In this document: positions 8,913 through 18,507 of the stretch, piece by piece | Numbering within the stretch: the first letter of the stretch is position 1 | Layout of the letters: every line of letters begins with the position of its first letter | NCBI GenBank assembly: GCA_938028745.1 | Contig: CALIZL010000038.1 | Span: 14,701-78,700, forward strand | From: an uncultured Prevotella sp. | Lineage (GTDB): Bacteria > Bacteroidota > Bacteroidia > Bacteroidales > Bacteroidaceae | Direction: 5' to 3' | DNA length: 64,000 nucleotides | Notes under the pieces: generated by a model | The model's input: the letters and a program-made list of their open reading frames with translations, nothing else | Databases searched by the model: none | Told to the model about the DNA's origin: nothing | Position numbers and translations under genes: made by a program

Positions 8913-10220
8913 TTATTTCGTGTTTTCTGAGCAGATTTTAAGATTTGAAAGCAAATCGGCCACCACATAACTGCTGCCACCAACAAATACAAAATCGTCT
9001 TTCGCGGCATCGCTTAGTGCGGCCTTGTAGGCTGCATACACATTATTATATATAGTGCCGTGCAGTGCGTTTTGTGCGGCCTTTTGTGCCACTACCTCGC
9101 AAGGTACTGCCCGATGTGTACTTGCTTGCGTGAAATAATAGGTTGCATCTTTGGGTAAAAGGGTGAGAACGGTGTCTAAATCCTTGTCGTCTACCATGCC
9201 GAACACCATTCTGAGCGTGCGATAGCTTTGTGCACGAATTTGAGAACTGAGGTATTGCCAGCCTGCAACGTTGTGACCTGTGTCGCAAATCACCAAGGGC
9301 GCTTGCCCTAAGATTTGCCAACGACCTTGTAAACCTGTTGATTGGCATACCGTGGCCATGCCTTGACCCACCTCTTTGGCGGTTATGTTAAAGCCCAAGG
9401 CCTGCAATTGCCGTGCGGCGGTTAAGATGGTGTTGGCGTTGTGGTGCTGATAGTTGCCACCTAGTTCGAAAACCATGTTGCCAAAGCTGCGTGTTTGCAG
9501 ACTGATACCCCCCTCGTTGCGGTGTTGCCACTGCAAAACTTCGGGATTTTGTTCGGCCCAAACCACAGGCGCATGCCGTTCTTTCGCAGTGTTTTCAAAC
9601 ACTTGGCGTGTTTCCGCAGTGGTTTCGCCCACCACTACGGGCGTGTTGGGCTTGATGATACCTGCTTTTTCGACGGCAATTTGAGCCAATGTGCTGCCCA
9701 GAAAGCCCGTATGGTCTAGGCTGATGTTGGTGATGACCGAGAGAATGGGGCTGATGATGTTGGTGCAATCGAGTCTACCGCCCAACCCTACTTCGATAAC
9801 GGCCACATCTACCTGGCTTTCGGCAAAATAACTGAAAGCCATAGCGGTGGTCAGTTCGAAGAACGATGGGTGAAGAGGTTCGAAAAATGCACGGTGTTGG
9901 GCAACGAAATCCACAACGTAGGCCTCTGAAAGCGGCTCGCCGTTGATGCGAATGCGTTCCCGAAAGTCTACCAAATGTGGCGAAGTGTATAGGCCTACGC
10001 GGTAGCCGCAGGCTTGTAGTATGGCGGCTAGCGTGTGTGCGGTAGAGCCTTTGCCGTTCGTTCCTGCCACATGGATGCTCTTGAAGGTGTGATGAGGTGC
10101 GCCCAAGTGGGAATCTAACGCTAGCGAATTGTCTAAACCCTCCTTATATGCAGAAGCACCCACATGTTCGAAAACAGGGGTGCTATTGTAAAGGTACTGA
10201 ATTGTCTCCTGATAGTTCAT
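8913..10220 (-). CDS. folC: Folylpolyglutamate synthase / dihydrofolate synthase
   Basis: 435 aa Mur-ligase family enzyme. P-loop GTNGKGST at residues 53-60, AVIEVGLGGRLDCTN (about 138-152) and SLDHTGFLG identify FolC. It adds glutamate to dihydropteroate and to folates in the cytoplasm. Its ATG overlaps the dnaJ TGA by one base (TGATG), so translation is probably coupled to dnaJ. A strong hairpin at 8775-8824 ends the unit. Confidence 0.93.
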   Translation of the reverse strand: MNYQETIQYLYNSTPVFEHVGASAYKEGLDNSLALDSHLGAPHHTFKSIHVAGTNGKGSTAHTLAAILQACGYRVGLYTSPHLVDFRERIRINGEPLSEAYVVDFVAQHRAFFEPLHPSFFELTTAMAFSYFAESQVDVAVIEVGLGGRLDCTNIISPILSVITNISLDHTGFLGSTLAQIAVEKAGIIKPNTPVVVGETTAETRQVFENTAKERHAPVVWAEQNPEVLQWQHRNEGGISLQTRSFGNMVFELGGNYQHHNANTILTAARQLQALGFNITAKEVGQGMATVCQSTGLQGRWQILGQAPLVICDTGHNVAGWQYLSSQIRAQSYRTLRMVFGMVDDKDLDTVLTLLPKDATYYFTQASTHRAVPCEVVAQKAAQNALHGTIYNNVYAAYKAALSDAAKDDFVFVGGSSYVVADLLSNLKICSENTK

Positions 10221-11392
10221 CAGTTAAAGTAATTCTTGAATTTCTGAAATATCGTTTGCTTGGTAACTCTGTCGCCTTTAAAGTTGTCGCTTTGGGCTAG
10301 TTTGTCCAAGCAAGCCTTCTCTTCACTCGACAGTGTTTTGGGAACATACACGCTAAGGTTAACGATTAGGTCGCCCATGCCTGGTCCGTAACCTTGAACA
10401 GAGGGCAATCCCTTACCACGCAGGCGCAATGCTGTGCCAGGTTGTGTACCTGGTGCAACCTTCATGCGCACCTTTCCACCGTCTACCAATGGTATTTCAA
10501 GGTTTCCGCCCAATGCTGCCGTGGGGAAATCAAGCAGCTCATTATATATAAGGTCGTTGCCGTCGCGAACGAATGTGTCGTTAGGCTCTTCCTCGATATA
10601 CACTTGTATGTCGCCCGTTATGCCGTTGCGTTTACCTGCGTTGCCTTTGCCGGGTACATTCACAACCATTCCTTCGGCCACACCGGCAGGTATTTTAATT
10701 TCAACAACTTCTTCGCCCTTGGTTACGCCCGACCCGTGACAGGTATGGCATGGGTTCTTGATAACCGTTCCTACTCCGTGGCAAGTGGGGCATTCGGTTT
10801 GCGTTTGCATCATGCCCAGCATGGTTCTAACGGCCTTGGTAACGATGCCTTGGCCATGACAAGTGGGACAAGTCTCCGTTCCGCTACCCGCTTCTGCTCC
10901 CGTTCCGTGGCAGTGGGTGCACGTTACATCTTTCTTAACCTTAAACTTTTTGGTGATGCCCGTTGCAATTTCTTGCAGGGTGAGTCGCACTTTCAGTCGC
11001 AAATCGCTACCCCTGAATTGTGCATGCTGCCTTGACCTCGCCCCTCCGCCGAAGCCAGAGAAACCAGAAAAGCCGCCATGTCCGCCAAAGATGTCGCCGA
11101 ACATGGAGAAAATATCGTCCATATCCATGCTGGCACCACCGCCAAAGCCCCCAGAACCGCCCATGCCGGCAGGTCCGTCGAAGCCAAATTGGTCGTATTG
11201 CTTACGTTTGTTGGGGTCGTGTAGCACATCATAAGCCTCGGCAGCCTCCTTAAACTTCTCTTCGGCATTCTTGTCGCCGGGGTTCTTGTCGGGGTGGTAC
11301 TTGATGGCGAGTTTGCGATAAGCCTTTTTTATCTCGTCTTCCGAGGCGTTTTTGTCAACGCCCAGCACTTCATAATAATCTCTTTTAGCCAT
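10220..11392 (-). CDS. dnaJ: Chaperone DnaJ (Hsp40)
   Basis: 390 aa. J domain with HPD at residues 33-35, a Gly/Phe-rich linker (about 75-120), four CxxCxGxG zinc-binding repeats ([32 protein letters not shown]) and the C-terminal substrate-binding domain. It stimulates DnaK ATPase and delivers unfolded proteins. Lies 25 bp downstream of grpE, giving a grpE-dnaJ-folC operon; dnaK is not in this window. Confidence 0.97.
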   Translation of the reverse strand: MAKRDYYEVLGVDKNASEDEIKKAYRKLAIKYHPDKNPGDKNAEEKFKEAAEAYDVLHDPNKRKQYDQFGFDGPAGMGGSGGFGGGASMDMDDIFSMFGDIFGGHGGFSGFSGFGGGARSRQHAQFRGSDLRLKVRLTLQEIATGITKKFKVKKDVTCTHCHGTGAEAGSGTETCPTCHGQGIVTKAVRTMLGMMQTQTECPTCHGVGTVIKNPCHTCHGSGVTKGEEVVEIKIPAGVAEGMVVNVPGKGNAGKRNGITGDIQVYIEEEPNDTFVRDGNDLIYNELLDFPTAALGGNLEIPLVDGGKVRMKVAPGTQPGTALRLRGKGLPSVQGYGPGMGDLIVNLSVYVPKTLSSEEKACLDKLAQSDNFKGDRVTKQTIFQKFKNYFN

Positions 11393-11417
11393 TTTCTTTC
11401 CTTTCCAGCCCCGTCAA

Positions 11418-12020
11418 TTATTGTCCAACCGCCACTTTGGCATGCCTTATCACCTTATCGTTAAGGGTATATCCCGTTTGTACGCAGTCGATGATTTTGC
11501 CTTTCTTGTCGTCGCCCATGCCAGGCACCATGGCCACAGCCTCGTGGAAGTCAACGTCAAAGTCTTTGCCGTCTACTTCTATTTTCTTCACGCCCATACC
11601 TTCTAGGGTGCTGAGCAGTTTCTTGTAAATCAGTTCCCAACCCTCTTCCACAACGTCTACGCACGCTTGTTTGTGCGCGTTTTCTATGGCTCTTTCCATG
11701 TCGTCGATGATGGGCAGTATGGCCGTGATGGTCTTTTCGCCGCCATTGAGGATGAGTTCGGTTTTCTCTTTCAGCGTGCGGCGTTTGAAATTTTCGAACT
11801 CGGCCACAGTGCGCAGATACTTGTCTTTCAGCTCTTCGAGTTGTTTTGCAAGGTTCTCTTCCTCCGTTTGGGGTTCCTCTTCGGACAGTTGTGGCTGTTC
11901 TTGCGGCTCGTTGGTCTCTTCTTGGGTTGTATCTTCGTTTAGGTCAACAGCCTCCTCGTTGTTGTCGAGGTTGCTGTTGGCCATCTTTTCCATGTTTTCG
12001 TCTGTCATATTGTTGTTCAT
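11418..12020 (-). CDS. grpE: Nucleotide exchange factor GrpE
   Basis: 200 aa. A very acidic, low-complexity N-terminus (about residues 1-55, rich in Glu/Asp/Asn/Gln) precedes a long helix and the GrpE core with LRTVAEFENFKRRT and a C-terminal VIRHAKVAVGQ. GrpE dimers release ADP from DnaK. Two possible starts, M1 and M5 (MTDENMEK), cannot be separated. Upstream gene of the grpE-dnaJ-folC operon. Confidence 0.95.
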   Translation of the reverse strand: MNNNMTDENMEKMANSNLDNNEEAVDLNEDTTQEETNEPQEQPQLSEEEPQTEEENLAKQLEELKDKYLRTVAEFENFKRRTLKEKTELILNGGEKTITAILPIIDDMERAIENAHKQACVDVVEEGWELIYKKLLSTLEGMGVKKIEVDGKDFDVDFHEAVAMVPGMGDDKKGKIIDCVQTGYTLNDKVIRHAKVAVGQ

Positions 12021-12095
12021 TCCAAATGCGTATTTGTTTGTTTACTGCTTTAATTGTCTTCGTAAGTAACCTAGCAAATACCTTGCCAACCTGTT

Positions 12096-13718
<1,623 letters not shown>

Positions 13719-13791
13719 TTATCTTGATTTGTAATTATGTACAACTTGAAAGGGGTGTTGTTTGCCGACTAATTTTTCGGATACAACCATG

Positions 13792-13823
13792 CAAAGGTAG
13801 TGGTTTTCATTGGATTATGCAAA
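13792..13823 (-). promoter_or_regulatory. Promoter of the ABC-F gene
   Basis: On the minus strand TTTG (13823-13820), a 20-nt spacer and TACCTTTG (13799-13792): a full match to the Bacteroidetes sigma-ABfr consensus, about 80 bases before the ATG. Confidence 0.75.
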
Positions 13824-14204
13824 TTAATGGCCACATGAAACCCCACACGCCTTGTTTTTCTCGGCTTGCATTGGCGTGTGGTTATGGCATATAACGTGCT
13901 TTGCTTGCTTGGATAAATTGTGTGTTCGACGGGGTATTTTAGTTTGCAAATAAACGTGTTCGAAGGCAACTTGCATTTTTGCTGTTGGTTGCTGGTGCGT
14001 GATGTTCGGGCGATAGATGTGTTAACTGGCATTATTTGAAGTTTATTTGTGGTTATGATATGATGTGTTTTGACTATATTTCAGAGTAAACGGTACTTAA
14101 TAGATAAACATCAATTGCTCTCATATGTTCTAATGAATCTTGGTTTGTGTTAAATATTTTATGTTAAATAATAGGAAACGATAACGAGTAAATGTTTTTT
14201 TATA
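13824..14204. other. Intergenic region without recognisable gene
   Basis: AT-rich gap between divergent promoters of the ABC-F gene and the M48 protease gene. A possible 87-codon minus-strand frame at 13769-14032 has no family features and overlaps the ABC-F promoter. Nothing else is seen. Confidence 0.6.
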
Positions 14205-14212
14205 TACCTTTG
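14205..14212 (+). promoter_or_regulatory. -7 box upstream of M48 protease gene
   Basis: TACCTTTG fits TAnnTTTG; it is preceded by a T-rich stretch rather than a clear TTTG -33 element and lies 34 bases before the ATG. Confidence 0.6.
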
Positions 14213-14246
14213 CGATATAATTTACCTTTTAAAAAAACATTTTTTT

Positions 14247-15095
14247 ATGAAAAAGACATTATCTCTTTTGTTCGTTGTTGCTTTCTGTATGTTGAGCACA
14301 ATGCCAGCAATGGCCCAGTTTAACCTTAAAAAGGCAGTTGGCGGAGCAGCAAAGGCTGCCAAAGCTGTAACTTTGACTGATGCCGATGTGGTGAATTACG
14401 TTAAGGAATACATTGATTGGATGGACAAACACAATCAAGTTTGCCCCGACGACAACCCTTACGCCATCCGTTTGAAGAAACTTACCGCAGGGCTGACCGA
14501 AGTAGAAGGCATTCCTTTGAACTTTAAAGTGTACTATGTTGTAGACGTGAATGCCTTTGCATGTGCCGACGGTAGCGTGCGTGTATTTTCTTCTTTGATG
14601 GACATCATGACCGACGAAGAACTGCTTGGCGTTATCGGACACGAGATTGGACACGTTGCCCACAAGGATTCAAAGAACGGATTCCGCACAGCCTTGCTTA
14701 CTTCGGCATTAAAAGACGGCGTGTCTTCAACCAATGGTAAGGCTGCCGCACTTACCGATTCGCAACTTGGCGACCTTGGCGAGGCTCTACTGAACGCTAC
14801 TTACTCGCAAAAACAAGAAAGCAATGCCGATGCTTACGGCTATGAGTTCTTGAAGAAGAACAACAAGAACCCTTGGGCTATTGCTTTGTCGTTCGAGAAG
14901 TTGAAGAAACTTGAAGAGGATGCAGGCTACCAGAAAGACAGCAAGTGGAAACGCATGTTCTCTTCTCATCCCGATCTCGACAAGCGCATTAAGACCATGA
15001 GCGAGCGCGCACAAAAAGACGGCTTTACACGTCCTGAGAACAAGATGCCTGAGAAAACAGCTGCACAGAAGGTTGTAAAGGGTAAGAAGAAATAA
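14247..15095 (+). CDS. Secreted M48 family metalloprotease
   Basis: 282 aa. N-terminal signal peptide (MKKTLSLLFVVAFCMLSTMPAMA, about residues 1-23). Zinc motif HEIGH at residues 132-136, third ligand E191 in the segment ESNADAYGYE: a complete Ste24/LoiP-like catalytic set. Such periplasmic proteases degrade misfolded envelope proteins. Followed 22 bp later by two DUF1266 genes, so it may act with them (inference). A basic tail ends the protein. It has a dedicated promoter. Confidence 0.9.
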   Translation: MKKTLSLLFVVAFCMLSTMPAMAQFNLKKAVGGAAKAAKAVTLTDADVVNYVKEYIDWMDKHNQVCPDDNPYAIRLKKLTAGLTEVEGIPLNFKVYYVVDVNAFACADGSVRVFSSLMDIMTDEELLGVIGHEIGHVAHKDSKNGFRTALLTSALKDGVSSTNGKAAALTDSQLGDLGEALLNATYSQKQESNADAYGYEFLKKNNKNPWAIALSFEKLKKLEEDAGYQKDSKWKRMFSSHPDLDKRIKTMSERAQKDGFTRPENKMPEKTAAQKVVKGKKK

Positions 15096-15117
15096 CGTTC
15101 ATTACACTAAACTAAGT

Positions 15118-15846
15118 ATGTTTTCATTTCTTTCATCGTTTTATTATGCCATATTTGGTGGTTTCCGCATAGACGAAACCACTACATTAAGCAAAGAACA
15201 GCAGCGAAAACTGCTTTTGAGTGGTGTCTTTTCTGCACAGAAAGGCACGTTTATGAATGTGGTCAAGACGGGAATGTCGTATGGCGGAAGGCAGAAAATG
15301 TTTGGTCAGGGCTGGGGAATTACCGATAAAGAATCGGCAATTGATACGCTCGACTATCTGCAACACGCAGGTACACGCCGTTTCTTCCCCCTTGTTGTAG
15401 AGGCTCTGAAACTTCAAAACAAGCGCGCTATTCAGCAGTATATCACTGAAAATCTTAAAGACGAAGAAGACATGCGCGATTGTTGGGAACAGGTTCAGTT
15501 CGCTTTTGGGTCTATGGACTCTCTAATAAATGCACAACTTATTAAAGACCAAGCCGACTTCGTACGTATCGGACCCGATGCTTGGGATGCTGGTAGGTTG
15601 GTGTTCATGGCCAGATTGTGTCGTGAACACGAGTATATCACTGACGAACAAATGTGGCAATACATTGATGCAGCCGACGAAATAGCCCACCAAACGCTTA
15701 CTTCTTGGGAAGATTTCGGCAAGAGTTACATCATCGGGCGTTGCTTGTGGTGTGGAACTGCCAACTACTTTGAAGTGATGGCCGGCCATGCAAAGGATAT
15801 GTATTCCAGTCCGAAGAGCCCTTGGAAAGGAGTTCCTTTTGCATAA
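15118..15846 (+). CDS. DUF1266 domain protein, paralog A
   Basis: 242 aa, no signal peptide by eye, though the first ~15 residues (MFSFLSSFYYAIFGGF) are hydrophobic. The conserved core has GWGITDKESAIDTLDYL, a WDAGRLVFMARLCREHEYI segment and SWEDFGKSYIIGR: the pattern of DUF1266. Function unknown; in other bacteria DUF1266 genes are sometimes found with immunity or envelope proteins. About half identical by eye to the next gene over the shared part. Likely co-transcribed with the protease upstream. Confidence 0.75.
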   Translation: MFSFLSSFYYAIFGGFRIDETTTLSKEQQRKLLLSGVFSAQKGTFMNVVKTGMSYGGRQKMFGQGWGITDKESAIDTLDYLQHAGTRRFFPLVVEALKLQNKRAIQQYITENLKDEEDMRDCWEQVQFAFGSMDSLINAQLIKDQADFVRIGPDAWDAGRLVFMARLCREHEYITDEQMWQYIDAADEIAHQTLTSWEDFGKSYIIGRCLWCGTANYFEVMAGHAKDMYSSPKSPWKGVPFA

Positions 15847-15883
15847 CAAGCAATTGTTAAGCAAATAGAACCTAATGTAAGTT

Positions 15884-15913
15884 CTTGTCCGCCGTGTTTT
15901 CGCGGCGGACAAG
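15884..15913. terminator. 11-bp perfect hairpin between DUF1266 paralogs
   Basis: CTTGTCCGCCG pairs with CGGCGGACAAG around an 8-nt loop. No T tract follows on the plus strand, so it is either a weak terminator, a processing or stability element, or a translation control site in the leader of paralog B. Confidence 0.5.
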
Positions 15914-15948
15914 ATATAATAATGAATATTAATATCGTGATTAATTCC

Positions 15949-16863
15949 ATGAAAAAGAAAACCATTGTTAGTTTGATGTTCATGTTGTGTCTCGTTGCAC
16001 AACAAGTTGCCGCTGCTGCCAGATTTCGCATAAGGGTACGTGGCGGAGGTTCGGATGATGTCGAAAGCGGTCCGTTAACTTGGATTATTTATGGCGTTGC
16101 TGCCATTGCCATTCTGGGAGGATTGTATATTTACATGACCGAATTAAAAAGCCTTGTGCTTAAAATATTTGGTGGCCTACGTATGGATGATAAAACCACA
16201 TTAACCGAAGATCAACAGCGTAAGATGCTTTTGAGCAGTGTAAGTGCAGCATACGATAAAGTGATATTGAACAGCCTCAAGACAGGTATGGCCCGAACAG
16301 AGCGTGAGGATTACTTAAAGGAGCATTGGGACGTTGACGGGCACGACTCGGCTATCAACTTATTAAACGACTTTAAGGTCGCTTGTACAAAAAACTTTAT
16401 ACCACATATCGGCGAAGCTTTCAAACTTAAAGAGCAGCAACCTATCGATAAGTATCTCAACGACACCTTTGTGCTGGATAAAGACGCGCGGGCTTGTGCC
16501 AAACAGATAGAGAATGCTTTTAAGATGATGCCTAAACTCGTGAAACTTGGAATAGTTAAGGACGAAACAGACTTTGTGCGTATTGGGGCAGATGGTTATT
16601 ACGTTTCTGCTCTAGTATATCTCGCCCGTTTGTGTGCCGAGTGTAAGTATATCAGCGAGGAAGAAATGTGGCAATATGTAGATGCTGCCGACGAGTTTGC
16701 CCATCAGTCGCTCACTTCTTGGGAAGATTATGGCAAGAGTTACCTCATTGGGTACGCCCTTTGGCTTGGTAGTGGTATCCAATTGAAGATGCAGGCAGAT
16801 GTTGTGAAGAAACTGATTGAGAACCCGAAGAGTCCTTGGAACAGTTTCCCTTTTGCTAAATAA
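15949..16863 (+). CDS. DUF1266 domain protein, paralog B, with signal and membrane segment
   Basis: 304 aa from the ATG at 15949; an ATG nine codons earlier is possible. The chosen start gives a classical signal peptide (MKKKTIVSLMFMLCLVAQQVAAA), then a Gly/Asp-rich stretch, a membrane helix (WIIYGVAAIAILGGLYIYM, about residues 37-55) and the same DUF1266 core as paralog A (FGGLRMDDKTTLTEDQQRKMLL, SWEDYGKSYLIGYALW). The topology suggests a membrane-anchored cytoplasmic or periplasmic domain. Probably arose by tandem duplication of paralog A followed by gain of the N-terminal anchor, or the reverse. Function unknown. Confidence 0.75.
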   Translation: MKKKTIVSLMFMLCLVAQQVAAAARFRIRVRGGGSDDVESGPLTWIIYGVAAIAILGGLYIYMTELKSLVLKIFGGLRMDDKTTLTEDQQRKMLLSSVSAAYDKVILNSLKTGMARTEREDYLKEHWDVDGHDSAINLLNDFKVACTKNFIPHIGEAFKLKEQQPIDKYLNDTFVLDKDARACAKQIENAFKMMPKLVKLGIVKDETDFVRIGADGYYVSALVYLARLCAECKYISEEEMWQYVDAADEFAHQSLTSWEDYGKSYLIGYALWLGSGIQLKMQADVVKKLIENPKSPWNSFPFAK

Positions 16864-16873
16864 ACAGATAATG

Positions 16874-16909
16874 GCCCTTTGCAGACATTGAATTAAGCCT
16901 GCAAAGGGC
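16874..16909 (+). terminator. Terminator hairpin after DUF1266 paralog B
   Basis: GCCCTTTGCAG pairs perfectly with CTGCAAAGGGC (11 bp, 14-nt loop), 10 bases after the stop codon. There is no T tract, so intrinsic termination may be weak. Confidence 0.6.
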
Positions 16910-17051
16910 TAAATGTATCAAACAAAGACGGCTTGGTGTTTTTTGATGCGGGCTGTTTAGAACAAACGGATTGCATATAACCTCGCTGATAGCGGCTAAT
17001 ACAAGTAGCGTACGTTATTTTGATGTAGACTTGTTCTGAGGAGAAGGCCAA

Positions 17052-17232
17052 GATAGAAATTTCTTGTCTTCTTATTAACTTGACTTCTCATCCACCTGCT
17101 AATTCGTTCTCTTGTCAACTTGTTTTCTTGCTAATTTATCAACTTATTAACTTGTCTTCTCATCCACTTGTTAACTCGTTCTCCTGCCAACTTGTTTTCT
17201 TGTCTTCTTGTCAACTTGTTAACTCGTCAACT
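17052..17232 (-). repeat. Degenerate 8-bp-period array (octad array 2, left flank of element copy 1)
   Basis: Reads as consecutive octamers CTTGTCTT, CTTATTAA, CTTGTCAA, CTTGTTTT, CTCATCCA and similar, with almost unbroken 8-bp phase for about 22 units. Orientation is opposite to the array on the other side of the 660-bp element, so the two flank it as inverted repeats. Confidence 0.8.
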
Positions 17233-17892
17233 GATTTTGTCCGCTTTTCGGCATAGATTTTAACATTCTGGCTGCCCTTTTCGGCATCAAGCTCCCAACT
17301 TGCCGCAAATAATCGATTCTCGCGGAGGTTGGTTTTGATGCAAAAAGGGTTAGTCTGTGCATGTAGGCAAAATGAATATTTATGTCTAAGTATCTTCATT
17401 TGCACTCGTTTTGGGGGCTAATTACTGCTAAAAGGGTGCAATATGCCGCTAAATGCAGTGCGTTTTGCTGCTAAATGCGATGCGTTTTGGTGCTAAATGC
17501 AGTGCGTTTTGGTGCTAAATGCAAGGCATTTTGGTGCTAAACGCAAGTCAAAATGCTGCTAAATGCAAGACGAAAAGCATAAAAATACACCGCAATGGTA
17601 TAAACAAAACCTTTTAGAACCATGAAAAACATGGCTGAAAAGGGCAAAATAACCATTAAAAAGTGGGGTTTTAGGGGCTAAATGCTGGTAATTGGGCTTG
17701 AAAAAAATACGAGTTGGCAAGCAACTAGAAAGGCAAAATGGTGCAAAATGCAGGTTCTATGCTTAAAAATAGACAATGAAAAAGGCGTGAAAGGTTAGAA
17801 ATAGTGTAACTCTACCTCCTTTTTAACCAATATTTTCGCTAGAATGGATCGAAAATTTGAGGGGTTTTGTAAAATAAAAATAGGAATTTAAG
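17233..17892 (+). repeat. 660-bp composite repeat element, copy 1
   Basis: Three copies in this window (also 37714-38374 and, inverted, 49297-49957) share the same order of blocks: TTTTGTCCGCTTTT start, a block with GCAAATAATCGATTCTCGCG, the 22-bp tandem array, a block with GGTATAAACAAAACCTTT and AACCATTAAAAAGTGGG, a TTTTCGCTAGAATGG block and an AATTTAA end. No long frame exists. Element ends show no obvious transposon terminal inverted repeats. Confidence 0.8.
17427..17579 (+). repeat. 22-bp tandem array in element copy 1
   Basis: One degenerate 21-mer plus six units of 22 bp, consensus GCTAAATGCAGTGCGTTTTGGT. Each unit is an imperfect dyad (AAATGCA - G - TGCGTTT). Confidence 0.85.
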
Positions 17893-18300
17893 ATTTTGAG
17901 TTATTGAGTTATTGAGTTATTGAGTTATTGAGTTATTGTGTTTTTGAGTTTTTGAGTTTTTGAGTTTGTAAGTTGATGAGTTTGTAAGTTTGTGGACTTG
18001 TATGTTGATGAGTTGATGAGTTTGTAAGTTGATGAGTTGATGAGTTGATGAGTTGATGAGTTGATGAGTTGATGAGTTGATGAGTTTGTAAGTTTGTAAG
18101 TTGATGAGTTTTCGAGTTGATGAGTTTGTAAGTTGATGTTTGTTTGAGTTTTTGAGTTTGTAGGTTGATGAGTTGGTAAGTTTGTGGTCTTGTAAGTTGA
18201 TGAGTTTGTAAGTTAATGTTTTTTGAGTTTTTGAGTTTGTAAGTGGATGAGCGTGTGAGTTTTGATGTTTGTTTGTTATAAAGTTGTTGCGTTATTAAGT
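17888..18300 (+). repeat. Degenerate 8-bp-period array (octad array 3, right flank of element copy 1)
   Basis: About 50 octamers: gagttatt x5, gagttttt, gagtttgt, aagttgat, and a run of gagttgat. The 8-bp step excludes a peptide repeat. It abuts the 660-bp element exactly at its AATTTAA end. Confidence 0.85.
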
Positions 18301-18423
18301 TGTTAAGCAGGTGAGTTTCATCATAATCCTAAATATTTTGAACTTATTTTTTGTAGTGCTTGTTCTTAACAGAGAGCATAGAGAGACTAGATAAACCCAT
18401 AACTCTGAATATAAGATTGCACT

Positions 18424-18453
18424 AAAAAACCGCCGACAACATTGCCGACGGTT
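18424..18453 (-). terminator. pheS intrinsic terminator
   Basis: On the minus strand AACCGTCGGC pairs with GTCGGCGGTT (10 bp with two G-U pairs), 6-nt loop, followed by TTTTTT-type tail. Lies 55 bases after the pheS stop. Confidence 0.8.
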
Positions 18454-18507
18454 TATAGCTGTTATTATTTGCTTGTGCCTTAGTAGGGCTAGCACATTGC
18501 ATGCGGT

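Noticed and set aside
13769..14032. 87-codon minus-strand frame
   Set aside because: It overlaps the ABC-F promoter and has a biased composition with no recognised domain.
17211..17405. 64-codon minus-strand frame, and its counterpart at 37698-37886
   Set aside because: Both lie within the 660-bp repeat, and the third copy lacks a usable start; similarity is explained by the DNA repeat.
17427..17579. CRISPR-like or VNTR peptide repeat
   Set aside because: The repeats are contiguous without spacers, and 22 is not a multiple of three, so no peptide repeat is encoded.
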